Below, in pieces: positions 9,781 to 19,000 of a stretch of DNA of 64,000 nt. The stretch comes from Mesostigma viride (lineage: Eukaryota; Streptophyta; Mesostigmatophyceae; Mesostigmatales; Mesostigmataceae), in NCBI GenBank assembly GCA_009746045.1, contig RPFO01001042.1, positions 1-64,000 on the forward strand. The letters are read 5' to 3'. Under the pieces are notes generated by a model. The model ran no database searches and had not been told where the DNA came from. It saw nothing but the letters and a program-made list of their open reading frames with translations. A program made the position numbers and the translations under genes. Within the stretch, counting starts at the first letter, position 1; each line of letters begins with the position of its first letter.

Positions 9781-11077
9781 TCCTGGATCTTGGTGCTGAA
9801 GTTGGGGATATAACCTCGGTAATACCCCGCCAGCCCCAGGTAAGCCCGCACACCCGCCACATCCGTGGGCGTTGCCGCGTTGACGATTGCTTCCACCTTG
9901 GCCGCTTGTGGAGTTCTGCCGCCAGGAATGATTTGGTGTCCGAGGAAGTCGAGGCTCCGCTGCGCAAACCGACACTTCTCGGGATGCAGCTTTAGGTTGG
10001 CTCGCGCCAGTGCCATGCGCACCTGCTCAAGGTGCTGGAGGTGTTGCTCAAATGTCTCACTGAAGATGATCACATCATCAATGTAACACGCAGCGAATGG
10101 CATGCCATTCAACACTTGATCCATGGCACGCTGAAAGATGGCACTCGCATTCCTATGCCCGAAAGGCATCCTGACCCACTCATAGAGTCGGTGGCCCCCC
10201 CAGAACACGAGCTTGCGTTGGTCACCCTCCGCCACTTGGATTTGGTGAAACCCACTGCGGAGGTCTAGGGATGAGATGAACTGCACGCGTGGCGATATCC
10301 GGTCAAGCACATCGTCCACTCGCGGCATGGGGTACCTGTCCATCGGGGTGTGTGCGTTGAGTTGCCGCAGGTCCGTCGCCATGCGCATCCCAGTCCATTC
10401 ACCTGTCACCGCATCCTTCTTGGGCGCCACGACGGTCGCGGCCGCATAGTTGGATGTGGATGACCGAATGATGCCAGCAGCCTCCAGCTCCTCGCATTGT
10501 GCTGCACAAACTCCAGCTCAGCTTGACTCAGCCGGTGTTGTCGGCGAAACAGTGGCTGATCGGTGTCCAGCGGGACCCGCATCTGCCCACCATTGTAGCA
10601 TCCCAGCTCTTGACTGCTGAATGCAAACGCGTTGCGCGCACCTTCCAGCCACTTGAGCAGCCTCGCACGTTGCTCAGCTGTGAGGTGCTCACAGACGCTC
10701 CATTGATGGTTTGCTGCCGGGTCGCTTGCGCTCGAGACATTGTGCACAGCCACCGTGGGACCGCGCACGGCCGCCGACTGAAACAGCATGTATGCCGCCG
10801 CTCCCGGCGTAATGCCTCGCTCTCCCACCTGCCGTTGTGCCTTCGCCACGAGGAACTGAAAGGCCGGAGCCGCCGAGAACACACAGCTGGTGAGGAGCGC
10901 AGTCATGAGGATGACTGACCATACCTGGCGCCAGGTGTAGGACCACCCTTGGCCCCTGCCGCCTGCACGCTCCGCCTTAGGCACACCAGCCGGCGCAGCA
11001 CCGGTGGGTGGAGAAGTGTCACTCTGCGCCTGTGCAGTCGCAGCATGGACGGGAAGTGCAACCCGCTGCACGCACAC
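9778..11077 (-). pseudogene. Gypsy reverse transcriptase, C-terminally truncated
   Basis: The upstream part (11077-10406) includes a hydrophobic stretch (VWSVILMTALLTSCVF), then the RT entry region (MRVPLDTDQPLFRRQ, then RLSQAELEFV). After a shift near 10430 the palm and fingers follow: RMATDLRQLNAHT, FISSLDLRSGFHQI (first catalytic Asp), MPFGHRNASAIFQ, and CYIDDVIIFS (YxDD box, about 10090-10060). Then come HPEKCRFAQRSLDFLGH and AYLGLAGYYRGYI. The protein stops at the junction near 9778, before RNase H. This is clearly Ty3/gypsy-type RT with intact catalytic aspartates. Confidence 0.85.
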
Positions 11078-12060
11078 CTTGCGCTGCTAGCAAGGTGTAC
11101 CCCACCTGCCAGGCTGACATGGCCTGGCCAATGAGCGACCATCGCTCCACCTCCAGGAGCCCTGGGGCGCGGATGCACCTTCGGCAAAGCCCATGCTTAG
11201 TTCACGAAACCCCGCGGGTGGCTGAACCAAGAGACCTGTGGCACGCTCCCACACAAGCCCCTTGCCCCGGTCACGATAAGCCTGGGACCCTTGGTAACTG
11301 ACAAGGGTGGGCAGTGCTCGCATGGGGGCGCCTGCCTTGTTGACGGGCGCGTAGGGTGCCTGATCATCGTGCTCCACATACTGCGCCGTGAGTTGACTGG
11401 GCAACACGACATCGACCGGTGGCAGCTCAATGTGGCTAGCGACATGCTGCATCACCGCCTGCGTAGAACCTTGGCCAGCGATGTTGGTCCAGAACGCGCG
11501 CAGCCGATGGGTATTCCCTCCCAGCCCGGCATTGTCCGACACCACGGGTTCCCCCAAAATACCCACAATGGTGCCCCAATCCTCCCGAACAGTGGGGCTG
11601 GGACTGTCCACCGCCACTAGTTTTCAAATAAGTAGGCGGGTGGCACCTGCTGCAGCTGCTGGAGCTCGCCCACAATGCGCAGCATGTCCCAAAATAGGCC
11701 GCTCCTGCTGTCGGCAAGGCCCCGGCCATGCCAGCCTGGCTCATGCCTTGGCACTCCCAGCCAGCAATGACCAACCCTACCTCGCCATGTTGTGAGATGA
11801 GGCGGCGCAGCTGCTGCTGCCCAAGGAAGCGCACGTCATGAGTGCCCTCGCCGAAGACATCAGCCCAGGCGGATGGAGGAAATTGTGCTGGGTATGCTTG
11901 CGACAAGATAGCGCAGTGGTGCAAATATGCCGCCCTGGCTGTGAGCGATGCCTCCACCGCAATGAGCTTGCTGCATACCCCCCGCTGCTCAGGAAACCGG
12001 CTATGCCGCCACCCATACCTGCGAACAGCTCCAGCACGACGGTGGCACGCCCGAAGTCCG
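11060..12060 (-). pseudogene. C5-cytosine DNA methyltransferase domain inside the gypsy polyprotein
   Basis: Conserved motifs appear in the correct order, spread over three frames. Motif I is VVLELFAGMGGGIAGF (about 12045-11995, S-adenosylmethionine loop). A motif II/III-like stretch has ARAAYLHH and a VFGEGTHDVRFL segment. Motif IV is VIAGWECQGMSQAG (about 11770-11725), with the catalytic Cys retained but Glu replacing Pro of the usual PCQ. Motif VI is SGLFWDMLRI then PPAYLFEN (11690-11620). Motif VIII region is NTHRLRAFWTNI (about 11500). Motif IX/X is RALPTLVSYQGSQAYR, ELSMGF, and RWSLIGQAMSAW in a shifted frame near 11120. Frameshifts lie at about 11970, 11700 and 11150. Length (about 330 residues) fits a compact catalytic domain. 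The fold identification is strong; present activity is unlikely in this copy. Confidence 0.8.
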
Positions 12061-13213
12061 GGATGCGTTCCAGCACCTCTGCGCTAAAGCCGGGGTACTG
12101 CGTGATGGCACCCGGCTGGCGCCGCTTCCCCCCAGCACCCTTGGGCAGTGCCTGACATGCCGCCATCACCCGTGTGCGCACATCGCGCAGGCGTGGCAGG
12201 GGCGCAACCTGGGCAAGCCAACTTTGCCTCTGCGCATCCCGCGCTGGCAACGCCGCAGGCAGCACACACCGGTGCCTATCGCGCGCGCGCTTGTCGCTAG
12301 CCGCTTGCGCCATGTGCACCGCTTGCGCGTCCGGCCACACGCCCCCCCCCCAGTTCTCAGCCGCATCCCCTGGCTCCACCTCTATGCTGGCGGGCGACAC
12401 CACTGCAGCCACACACGCGTCTAGCGACACCACCCCCTGCGGGTTAGGCTCCGGGTCGCTGCTGCACTGAATGGGAAGAAGCGCCTTTTGCTTCCCCTCC
12501 CCCTGCCAATCACGGCGGTAGGTCGCAACCTCCAGCCAAGGGTCAATTATGAGCCCGAGGCGATACATGACGTCCATCCCGATAAGGGCTGCATACCCAC
12601 ACCTGTCGACCACCAAGGCCGGCACAGCCACGCAGGCCATCCGCTTTGGGTCCGTGGGGTTGAGGATGACGTTGATCAGCATGGAAGTCATTGCATCGGG
12701 TCGCGCCGCTGGCCCTTTCCATCCCTCCACGAGAACGGTGCTGTCTATGAGCCCGCCGTTCTCACGGGTCGCACCACACATCTTGGCCAGCTCCATGGTG
12801 ATCACGAGCGGCCCGGCTCCGCCATCCAGCTTGGTGACGGACTTTGCGCTGGGGCACACCATAGGGCCCCAACAAGTGCCGTCCTCGCTGATTGCCTGGA
12901 AAGCGATAGCCGGGGACCCATCAGGGTGCTTTGCCACCGTGACTGTCCTCGGCACCCGTGACATCCGCTCCTCGCGGGTTGCTTCCCGGGGCATGGTTGG
13001 TGCTGGGACGTCTGCCGGGGTTGCCGGCATAACTGGCATGGTGACCCGCCGCGCAGTTTCCGCCACCGGCAATGTGCGTGCGTCTAGGCTGTCGGCGCAC
13101 CGCTGCAGTGCCGCAGCTGCTTGGTGCACCAACGTGATGCCCCGCTGCCCGCAGCCATCAATCACTTGCCTGGCAGAAAACAAGGGAGCATCAATCACTC
13201 CATCCACTGGCAA
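12060..13213 (-). CDS. Gypsy protease (retropepsin) region
   Basis: The frame beginning at 13213 carries TKLDGGAGPLVI, matching the LDTGAGxxLI active-site strand with Gly in place of Thr/Ser. Then comes AALIGMDVMYRLGLI, the conserved LIGxDxL strand of gypsy proteases. The following 100 residues are a low-conservation linker, after which the same open frame enters methyltransferase motif I. Protease and methyltransferase N-terminus are thus fused in one ORF (13213-11777), which argues that the methyltransferase is translated as part of the polyprotein. Confidence 0.7.
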
Positions 13214-15488
13214 GAATGGTGGCAGCTTGCGCCGCTGCTCGGCGTCGGCGGGTTCGGGTGCTCCAGCAGCGATGACTCACCGCCGGTTGAACCTGCCGGG
13301 AACGATGCAGGAAGCTGGGGTGGCCCCCCCTCACCATTTCCCGTGGTTGGTAGGAACGACGGCAATGCCCGTGCCTGCTTGCCTCGGGTAGCTGCCTGGA
13401 CCTCGACGGCATGGATAGGAGCCCAGAACAAGTCGGGTTGCTCCACCAGCGTATACGCGTCATACGCTTCCATCCCCGCCGCCTGCCCACTCGGTTGGCT
13501 GGGTGACGCCGGCGCTGCCGATACCTCAGCTGCCTGCTCTGTTGGCGTGCTGTCGGCCGCCACCATGGCCGCTGCATGTGCTTGCACGGTCTTGGTGACC
13601 ACTGGGTACTTGCACCCTGCCGGAGCATGGGCGGGCGTTCCAGCCGCGTGCTCCTTCTTGCACTGGGCTGGGCAGGCCCGCTTCACGTGATCTGGCTTCC
13701 CGCAGATCCAACATGCCTTGTGCGGGTCAGCCGTCGCCTGGCCGGTGCTGCTGGAGGCCGTGTTGTCGCCCCCCGCGCTGGCTGGCTTGTCCGCCTGCGA
13801 CCCAAACTGCCGGCTGCTTGGTCCACCCCTTCCACCGCTGGACCCTCCACCGCCTGATTGCGCGCCACCCACCCTGTTACCCTTGTGCGCTTGGGCGACT
13901 TCTTGGCGTACCAGCTCCACTAGGTCCGGGAGACCCCGTGCCTGTCGCCGGTTGAACGCATGCACTTCCGTGCACAGCTGGGCCAGGTCCCAATGACAAC
14001 CAAATCTAGGTTGTGGGATCATGGCAGCTTTTGGACCCAACGCCTTGAGCCACTTCTCACACGCCTCCGCCTCCGTCCATGCCGGGACCTCATCCCGCAA
14101 GACCTCCAGGCGGTCCATCGTGGCGTCAGGCGACTCCTTGTCCCCCACCTTGAAATCATGCCACTCCGCCTCCGCCTTGGTGGAGGAGTGGGCGTACTTG
14201 GCGCGCAGCAGTTCCCACAGCTCCTCGGCAGGGTCGACGTCAAATACCACGTGTTGGTAGTCCGGCAAGCCTTGTTGGTCGCGCCTGTACCACACATCGG
14301 ATCTTCCCGTCTTCAGCGCCACCTCATGGTAGCCTGTGACCCACCGCTGCACCAGCTTTTGCGTGTTGCCCGAGAAAAACATTGGGATGTTGTCCATCTC
14401 AAAGGACTTCGGCAGCTGGTTATGCGTGACGATATACTGCTGGTGCAGCCAAGTCTTATATTTCCAATAGGCTTGGTTGATGTCAACAAGCCCACCGTCA
14501 GCAGTATACCTGTCCTTGAGCTCCACCTGCGCTTGCACCGGCATTCCCACCTTGGATCCCTCAATCGGCGACCCATTGTAGCCCACCGGCATGCTTGGCG
14601 TCCTTGGTAGAGTAGCCACAAACCTCGGCTCCAGCCCATAGCCTCGTTCCACCGTGTATGGACTGCCTCGCTGCAATCCCGGAATGATGCCTGGCCGCAC
14701 CCACGGTGTTTGTAGCCGTGGCGTCGCTGGGTGTTGGTGCCGGCGCATGCGGCACGCCAAAAGAAAACCCAGTTTGTGCACTAGGCATCCCAGGCACATG
14801 CTGCCGCGACGCCTGCATCTGTGGCGCTTGCGCCTGTGGCTGCACGGATGGTGCCTGCGACATTAAAGGCACCTGCGACTGCAACACCTGCGCTTGGGGC
14901 TGCCAAACTTGCGCCTGCGGCTGCAACACTTGCGGCTGTGGTAGGTGCGGCGCTGGTGTCAGCGTTGCTTGCGCGGTCCACGTCGCGTGCAGACTTGCAA
15001 TCTGCGCCGCCAACTGCGCCGTCTGCTGCTGCTGCAACTGCATAGCCTGCTGTTGCTGCTGCATCTGTTGTTGGGATTGTGCTACATGTTGCAAAATCTG
15101 CTGCAACACATCCGCACCCACCCCCTGGCTGGCACTTGGCCCCGGCGCTAGCCCGGTGCCTGCCAACCCGCTGAGCCGTATCTGCGATGATGGTGTGATG
15201 GGAAGTACTGTTCCATCTTGAGGACCTGCCGCGCTGCCACCCAGCCCTCCGTTGACGACCGATGTGTCACCACCACCACCAACAACGCCACCACTCCGAT
15301 CGGCGACCCCCCCCCATTGCCCATCCCGGAACCCGAGGCTGCTGGTGGGACGAGTGGCCCATTGCCGTTGTCGCCAGTTGGCAAGGATGCCTGCGTGCCT
15401 GCAGCATCACCCTGCCGCGGTGCGCCATCCACCACCGTGCCTTGGTTGGGGTTGGCGCCCCCTTGATGTTGACCATCTTGGTCTGCCA
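13195..15488 (-). pseudogene. Gypsy Gag with Gln-rich leader and CCHC knuckle
   Basis: A plausible start is the ATG at 15488 (MADQDGQHQGG). The leader becomes Gln-rich (15000-15120), then a repetitive Pro-Gln-Ala segment with QVLQPQAQVW-like repeats (14840-14940). The capsid-like part (about 14000-14700) contains WLHQQYIVTHNQLPKSFEMD and EELWELLRAKYAHSSTKAE. A zinc knuckle CWICGKPDHVKRAC lies near 13660-13715. Frame changes occur near 15200 and 14700-14800. The reading frame then continues to 13195, where the protease frame takes over. Confidence 0.75.
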
Positions 15489-15499
15489 TCAAGCTTCGT

Positions 15500-16970
15500 G
15501 CTTGTGCTCTCGTGAGCACCGTTTCTGCAACCAATCACTGGGCTACAGAGTGAGCAGACGTAGTGCAAAATCAGTATGCACCACAGGGCCACCACTTGGC
15601 CCCTTCAACTTGCTGGCACCACACCAGATGCACAGGGCAAGGAGAAAGAAAACAATTGCCTGAAAGCTGAAAACCAATGCTGCTTCAGGACCTGCTTGCA
15701 AGCTGCCTGCCTTGACAGCCTTGCACAGCCAGCTTTACCTCTATTCCTAGTATTCAGGAAGAGGCCTCAGCCTTGACCAAGCTTACCTACCAACTCTCAG
15801 TTAGCTCTGTGTGGATAAGACGAGAAGCCAGTGCCAACTGCACTTCTCAAAAAGGTGAGACCTGAGAGTGAGGTATGACTAGGTTAGGCTTCACACTGGT
15901 TCTTTGTTGCAAATGAAATAACGTTTTTATTACCAATACTCTACCTAACTTGGCAGCTCTGTTTCAGCAATGGCTGGGCTCGATGAAAGAAAGGAGGGCT
16001 GGCCACACTTGCCACGCACCACCATACCAAGACAGAGTTCAAGGATCCACACAGAGCTACATCCAACGCCCTGGTGGAAACACACACTTATCCCAATGAA
16101 TGCCTCCACTTACGCAATATCTTGCGTCAGCCTTACCTCGTAGCCACGCTCAGTATCTGACCCTGACGACAACCAGTTTGTCGTCCATACTGCTTCAATT
16201 ACACCAAAGCTACTCCGTGGCACTCGTCTTTGGTCAGCACCAAGACCTAAAAGTACACAAAATCCTAAGTCGTTGTCTGCAACGACTCCCTGTTCCGCAT
16301 ATGAAACATATCATCTAGCACTTTCTCTTTAGACGACAAAATCAACTAGACAACCTGCGTAGGCCAGAAATCCCAGACGACAAAATGCCCTTGTCGCAGA
16401 TCACTCCAGGGTGGGCTTGCCGACCCCTGAGCTTGCCAAACAACTATATCACCAAGCCTGTACGATAACTAGCTGGCCCTGACGAGAAAAGCTGCCTCGT
16501 CGCATTCACAAAAAGCGGCTTGCCAGCCTTCCGAATATCAATGCCAAGATTGCACGACATTATCTACCTGCAGCGGACAGTTCTCGAGATCAATAAAGCG
16601 CCAGTGTGCGTGCACGTGCATGTGCAGCCTGCACGACCCGCATAATTGCCAGGCTGGCAGCCTAGCTTGGGCCGTGTTGTAGTCCAGCAGCTAGTGCGTG
16701 CTGCTTGCCAGCGTTGGCACGGACCTCCTGGTGACGCATGTCAGTACCGCTGTCAACTCCCAGTGCTGCACGTCGCGCTACGGCGCATGCGTTGCTCCCG
16801 CAAGGCCCAAATGCCAAAGGCGTAACAACTCGCACGTGTACGCGCAATGCCTAGCTGCCTCGCCTCGTCCCCCGGGCCGGCCGCGTGGCGGCCCCGCGTA
16901 AAGCCAATACTCGTGCGAATCGGAACGGCGCGCGACAAGTGTTTCAGGCTTTTGGACGTGCGAGTCCCCT
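15500..16970. other. Non-coding interval right of the gypsy element
   Basis: There is no credible ORF. It has moderate complexity with several TGTCGTC / GACGACAAAA words between 16160 and 16510. By position this should hold the 5' untranslated region and any 5' LTR of the minus-strand gypsy element, but I could not find matching LTR ends. Confidence 0.4.
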
Positions 16971-16973
16971 TAA

Positions 16974-18665
16974 TTAACCCCTAAATGGTCTGAGATCCTG
17001 CCGATAAATCGGCTGGATCTTCACAATTTTGCAAACCAGATGCCATCCAACCTACCCATATCCAATGGCTGTCCTTGGGGGCCAAGCATGTCCATGAGTT
17101 GCCCTTCGGTTTGGTATATCACAACCTCACATATATGCAGGGTAGGCCATATATAACTGCCGTCAAAGTCAGGGGGGTCAAGACGCGCGTTTTCATTTTT
17201 GGTAGAATGTGCATTTTGAATTATGCTATAAGACCTAGGCACCCACCACTTCAGGGATGATAAACAATTAGTTGCTGAACAGTTTGAGCCATTGGGGTCA
17301 TCATATGGGTGGGTATACCAGCAGTTACACCCAGTACAGCCCATAGGGGTACCGTTGGTAAAAAGCAACCAAGGGGGTAGGGGTGGGCATACTACCTACT
17401 AATATGGCCGCCAACCATGCCAAACAATACATTTCCCTTCCACAATGATGGGGAAACATAACTGCATCATCACACTGCCCTTACATGGCACCTATGTGCA
17501 GGTGCCACCTTGTCCATGCACGTAGGTAACGTGGTACGGACACCCTACGCAAGGCATGCATTCTAGGAGGCAGCCACCAACAAACTAGTGATGTTGAGCC
17601 TATTTCAGCCTGCCCTAGCAAGGATAAACTAGGCCTAAGCTGCTATAGCTTGCCAGGTGATGGCCAGCACACCTGGTGGAACATGCTGTCAATGGGAAGC
17701 TTTTACTCAACAGTTACGTGCTTGATGATGCCACAGAGACCAGCCAACTGCCTCACACTCATGCAATATGTGCATGGGAAATGTGTAACAAACATATATG
17801 GAGGTATTCAAACCCATACAGCCTCTAAAACTTATCACCATCACACTGTGGCAGGTCAACTGACTGAGGGAAGCATCTAAGAAGGGTGTTTTAGAAAGGG
17901 GCCAGGCCAGGGTCAAGAAAGAGCATGAATAATGCAAAAAGAATGTGCTACACAAGCTAGAACGTATATATTAACGTCAAACATCGATAGGAAAACGATG
18001 CTTAAGCTTTACCAGGCATGGATGGCGTTACCTTGGCCCAGGCGGTGGCCGCAAAATTGCGCATTTCGGCACACCAAAGTTGTGCAGCATGGTCGCTGGA
18101 TTCGGCGATTTCTGGCCACCCTTGCACGTTTACGACTACTATGTATCATAAAAAGTACAAAGAAACCAATATATCCTTTAAAATACGCCGGAAAGGTATT
18201 GCTGTCAACGTTTCTATCGTCCGGCCTGATCGCAGTTTTTTCCAGCAAGAACGCTGCCGACACCTATCAAATGGCATTCCCGCGAACCAAAAATTGGCCT
18301 GTATGATCTTTAGGACGTATAAAATCAATATCCTAAGTTTGGCCAGAAAATTCTAACGCAAACGTAAATGCCATGCGTGGGCGCAAGCCGCCATGGCCAG
18401 GTCGTCGTTTTCCGGAATGCACGTTGTACGTGAAAAAGTACCCTGACCCCTTGCACTTTGACCGGCCAGAACACCTCTATAACTTTGTCAGAAGTATGCA
18501 AACCCTAGTACCACGCTGTGAAGAAACTTATAAACTTTCATTCTTCTCAGCTAAACTTTTCCTAATTCTCAATAGATTTCGCGGCATTTGGTCCCCCGAT
18601 AAGGGGCCGATGCATCGGCTGGAACTCGATTTTTGGCGGAAAATCGGCCTCAAGACCATTAGCCT
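16974..18665. mobile_element. Non-autonomous piggyBac derivative, inverted relative to the intact copy
   Basis: The left end (TTAACCCCTAAATGGTC at 16974, and the next ~390 bp) is the inverted counterpart of 26535-26933, the right end of the piggyBac element. The right part (about 18440-18663) is the inverted counterpart of 22825-23100, the left end of the same element, ending TCAAGACCATTAG where AAGACCATTTAGGGG is expected. No transposase is present. The interior holds the 772-bp repeat. It is interpreted as a deletion derivative with both ends and a damaged right terminus. Confidence 0.7.
17504..18275 (+). repeat. 772-bp dispersed repeat, copy 1
   Basis: The interval is nearly identical, in the same orientation, to 32671-33446, with a few substitutions and short indels. 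It runs from GCCACCTTGTCCATGCACG to GACACCTATCAAATGGC. No ORF is conserved between the two copies and no obvious terminal inverted repeats are seen. Confidence 0.9.
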
Positions 18666-19000
18666 GCCTTTTACGGGGTATTTTCTATTTTCAATTTTTC
18701 ATTGTCTGCCTGGCAAGTGGCACGGGAAGGTAACGGATGCAAGTGAAATAGAGCATAGAAGTAAAGAAGAATCTTGCGGAGTCCGCACGGATCTCGCTTC
18801 GGCAAAATAAATGTCAGCGGCTTACCCCAAGGCACTGCCCACTTCCAGTTTCAGCCCTCCCCAGTCCCCAGGCAAAATATCAAAGAACGATCCTCGCCAA
18901 GGGCCAGCACAAGCCGAGCTCCATATCCGGTTGAGGCACGTTCCTTGCAGCTTACCGAACGGCATCCGAGCCACCATTTCAACCCCATCCATCTGCCACC

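Larger units (their letters stand above)
9778..15488 (-). mobile_element. Ty3/gypsy-type retrotransposon carrying a DNA methyltransferase, truncated after RT
   Basis: Reading right to left: Gln-rich leader and Gag with CCHC knuckle, retropepsin, a C5-cytosine methyltransferase, then gypsy reverse transcriptase. RNase H and integrase are missing because the copy ends at about 9778 against the copia fragment. I could not define LTRs; any 5' LTR should lie in 15.5-17.0 kb. Cytosine methyltransferases inside retrotransposon coding regions have been reported from dinoflagellates and charophytes (de Mendoza and colleagues, 2018), so the arrangement has precedent, including in the green lineage. Confidence 0.8.

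Noticed and set aside
18009-18356. ORFs within the 772-bp repeat
   Set aside because: Not preserved as the same frame in the second copy at 33145-33446 beyond what near-identity forces; no motif.
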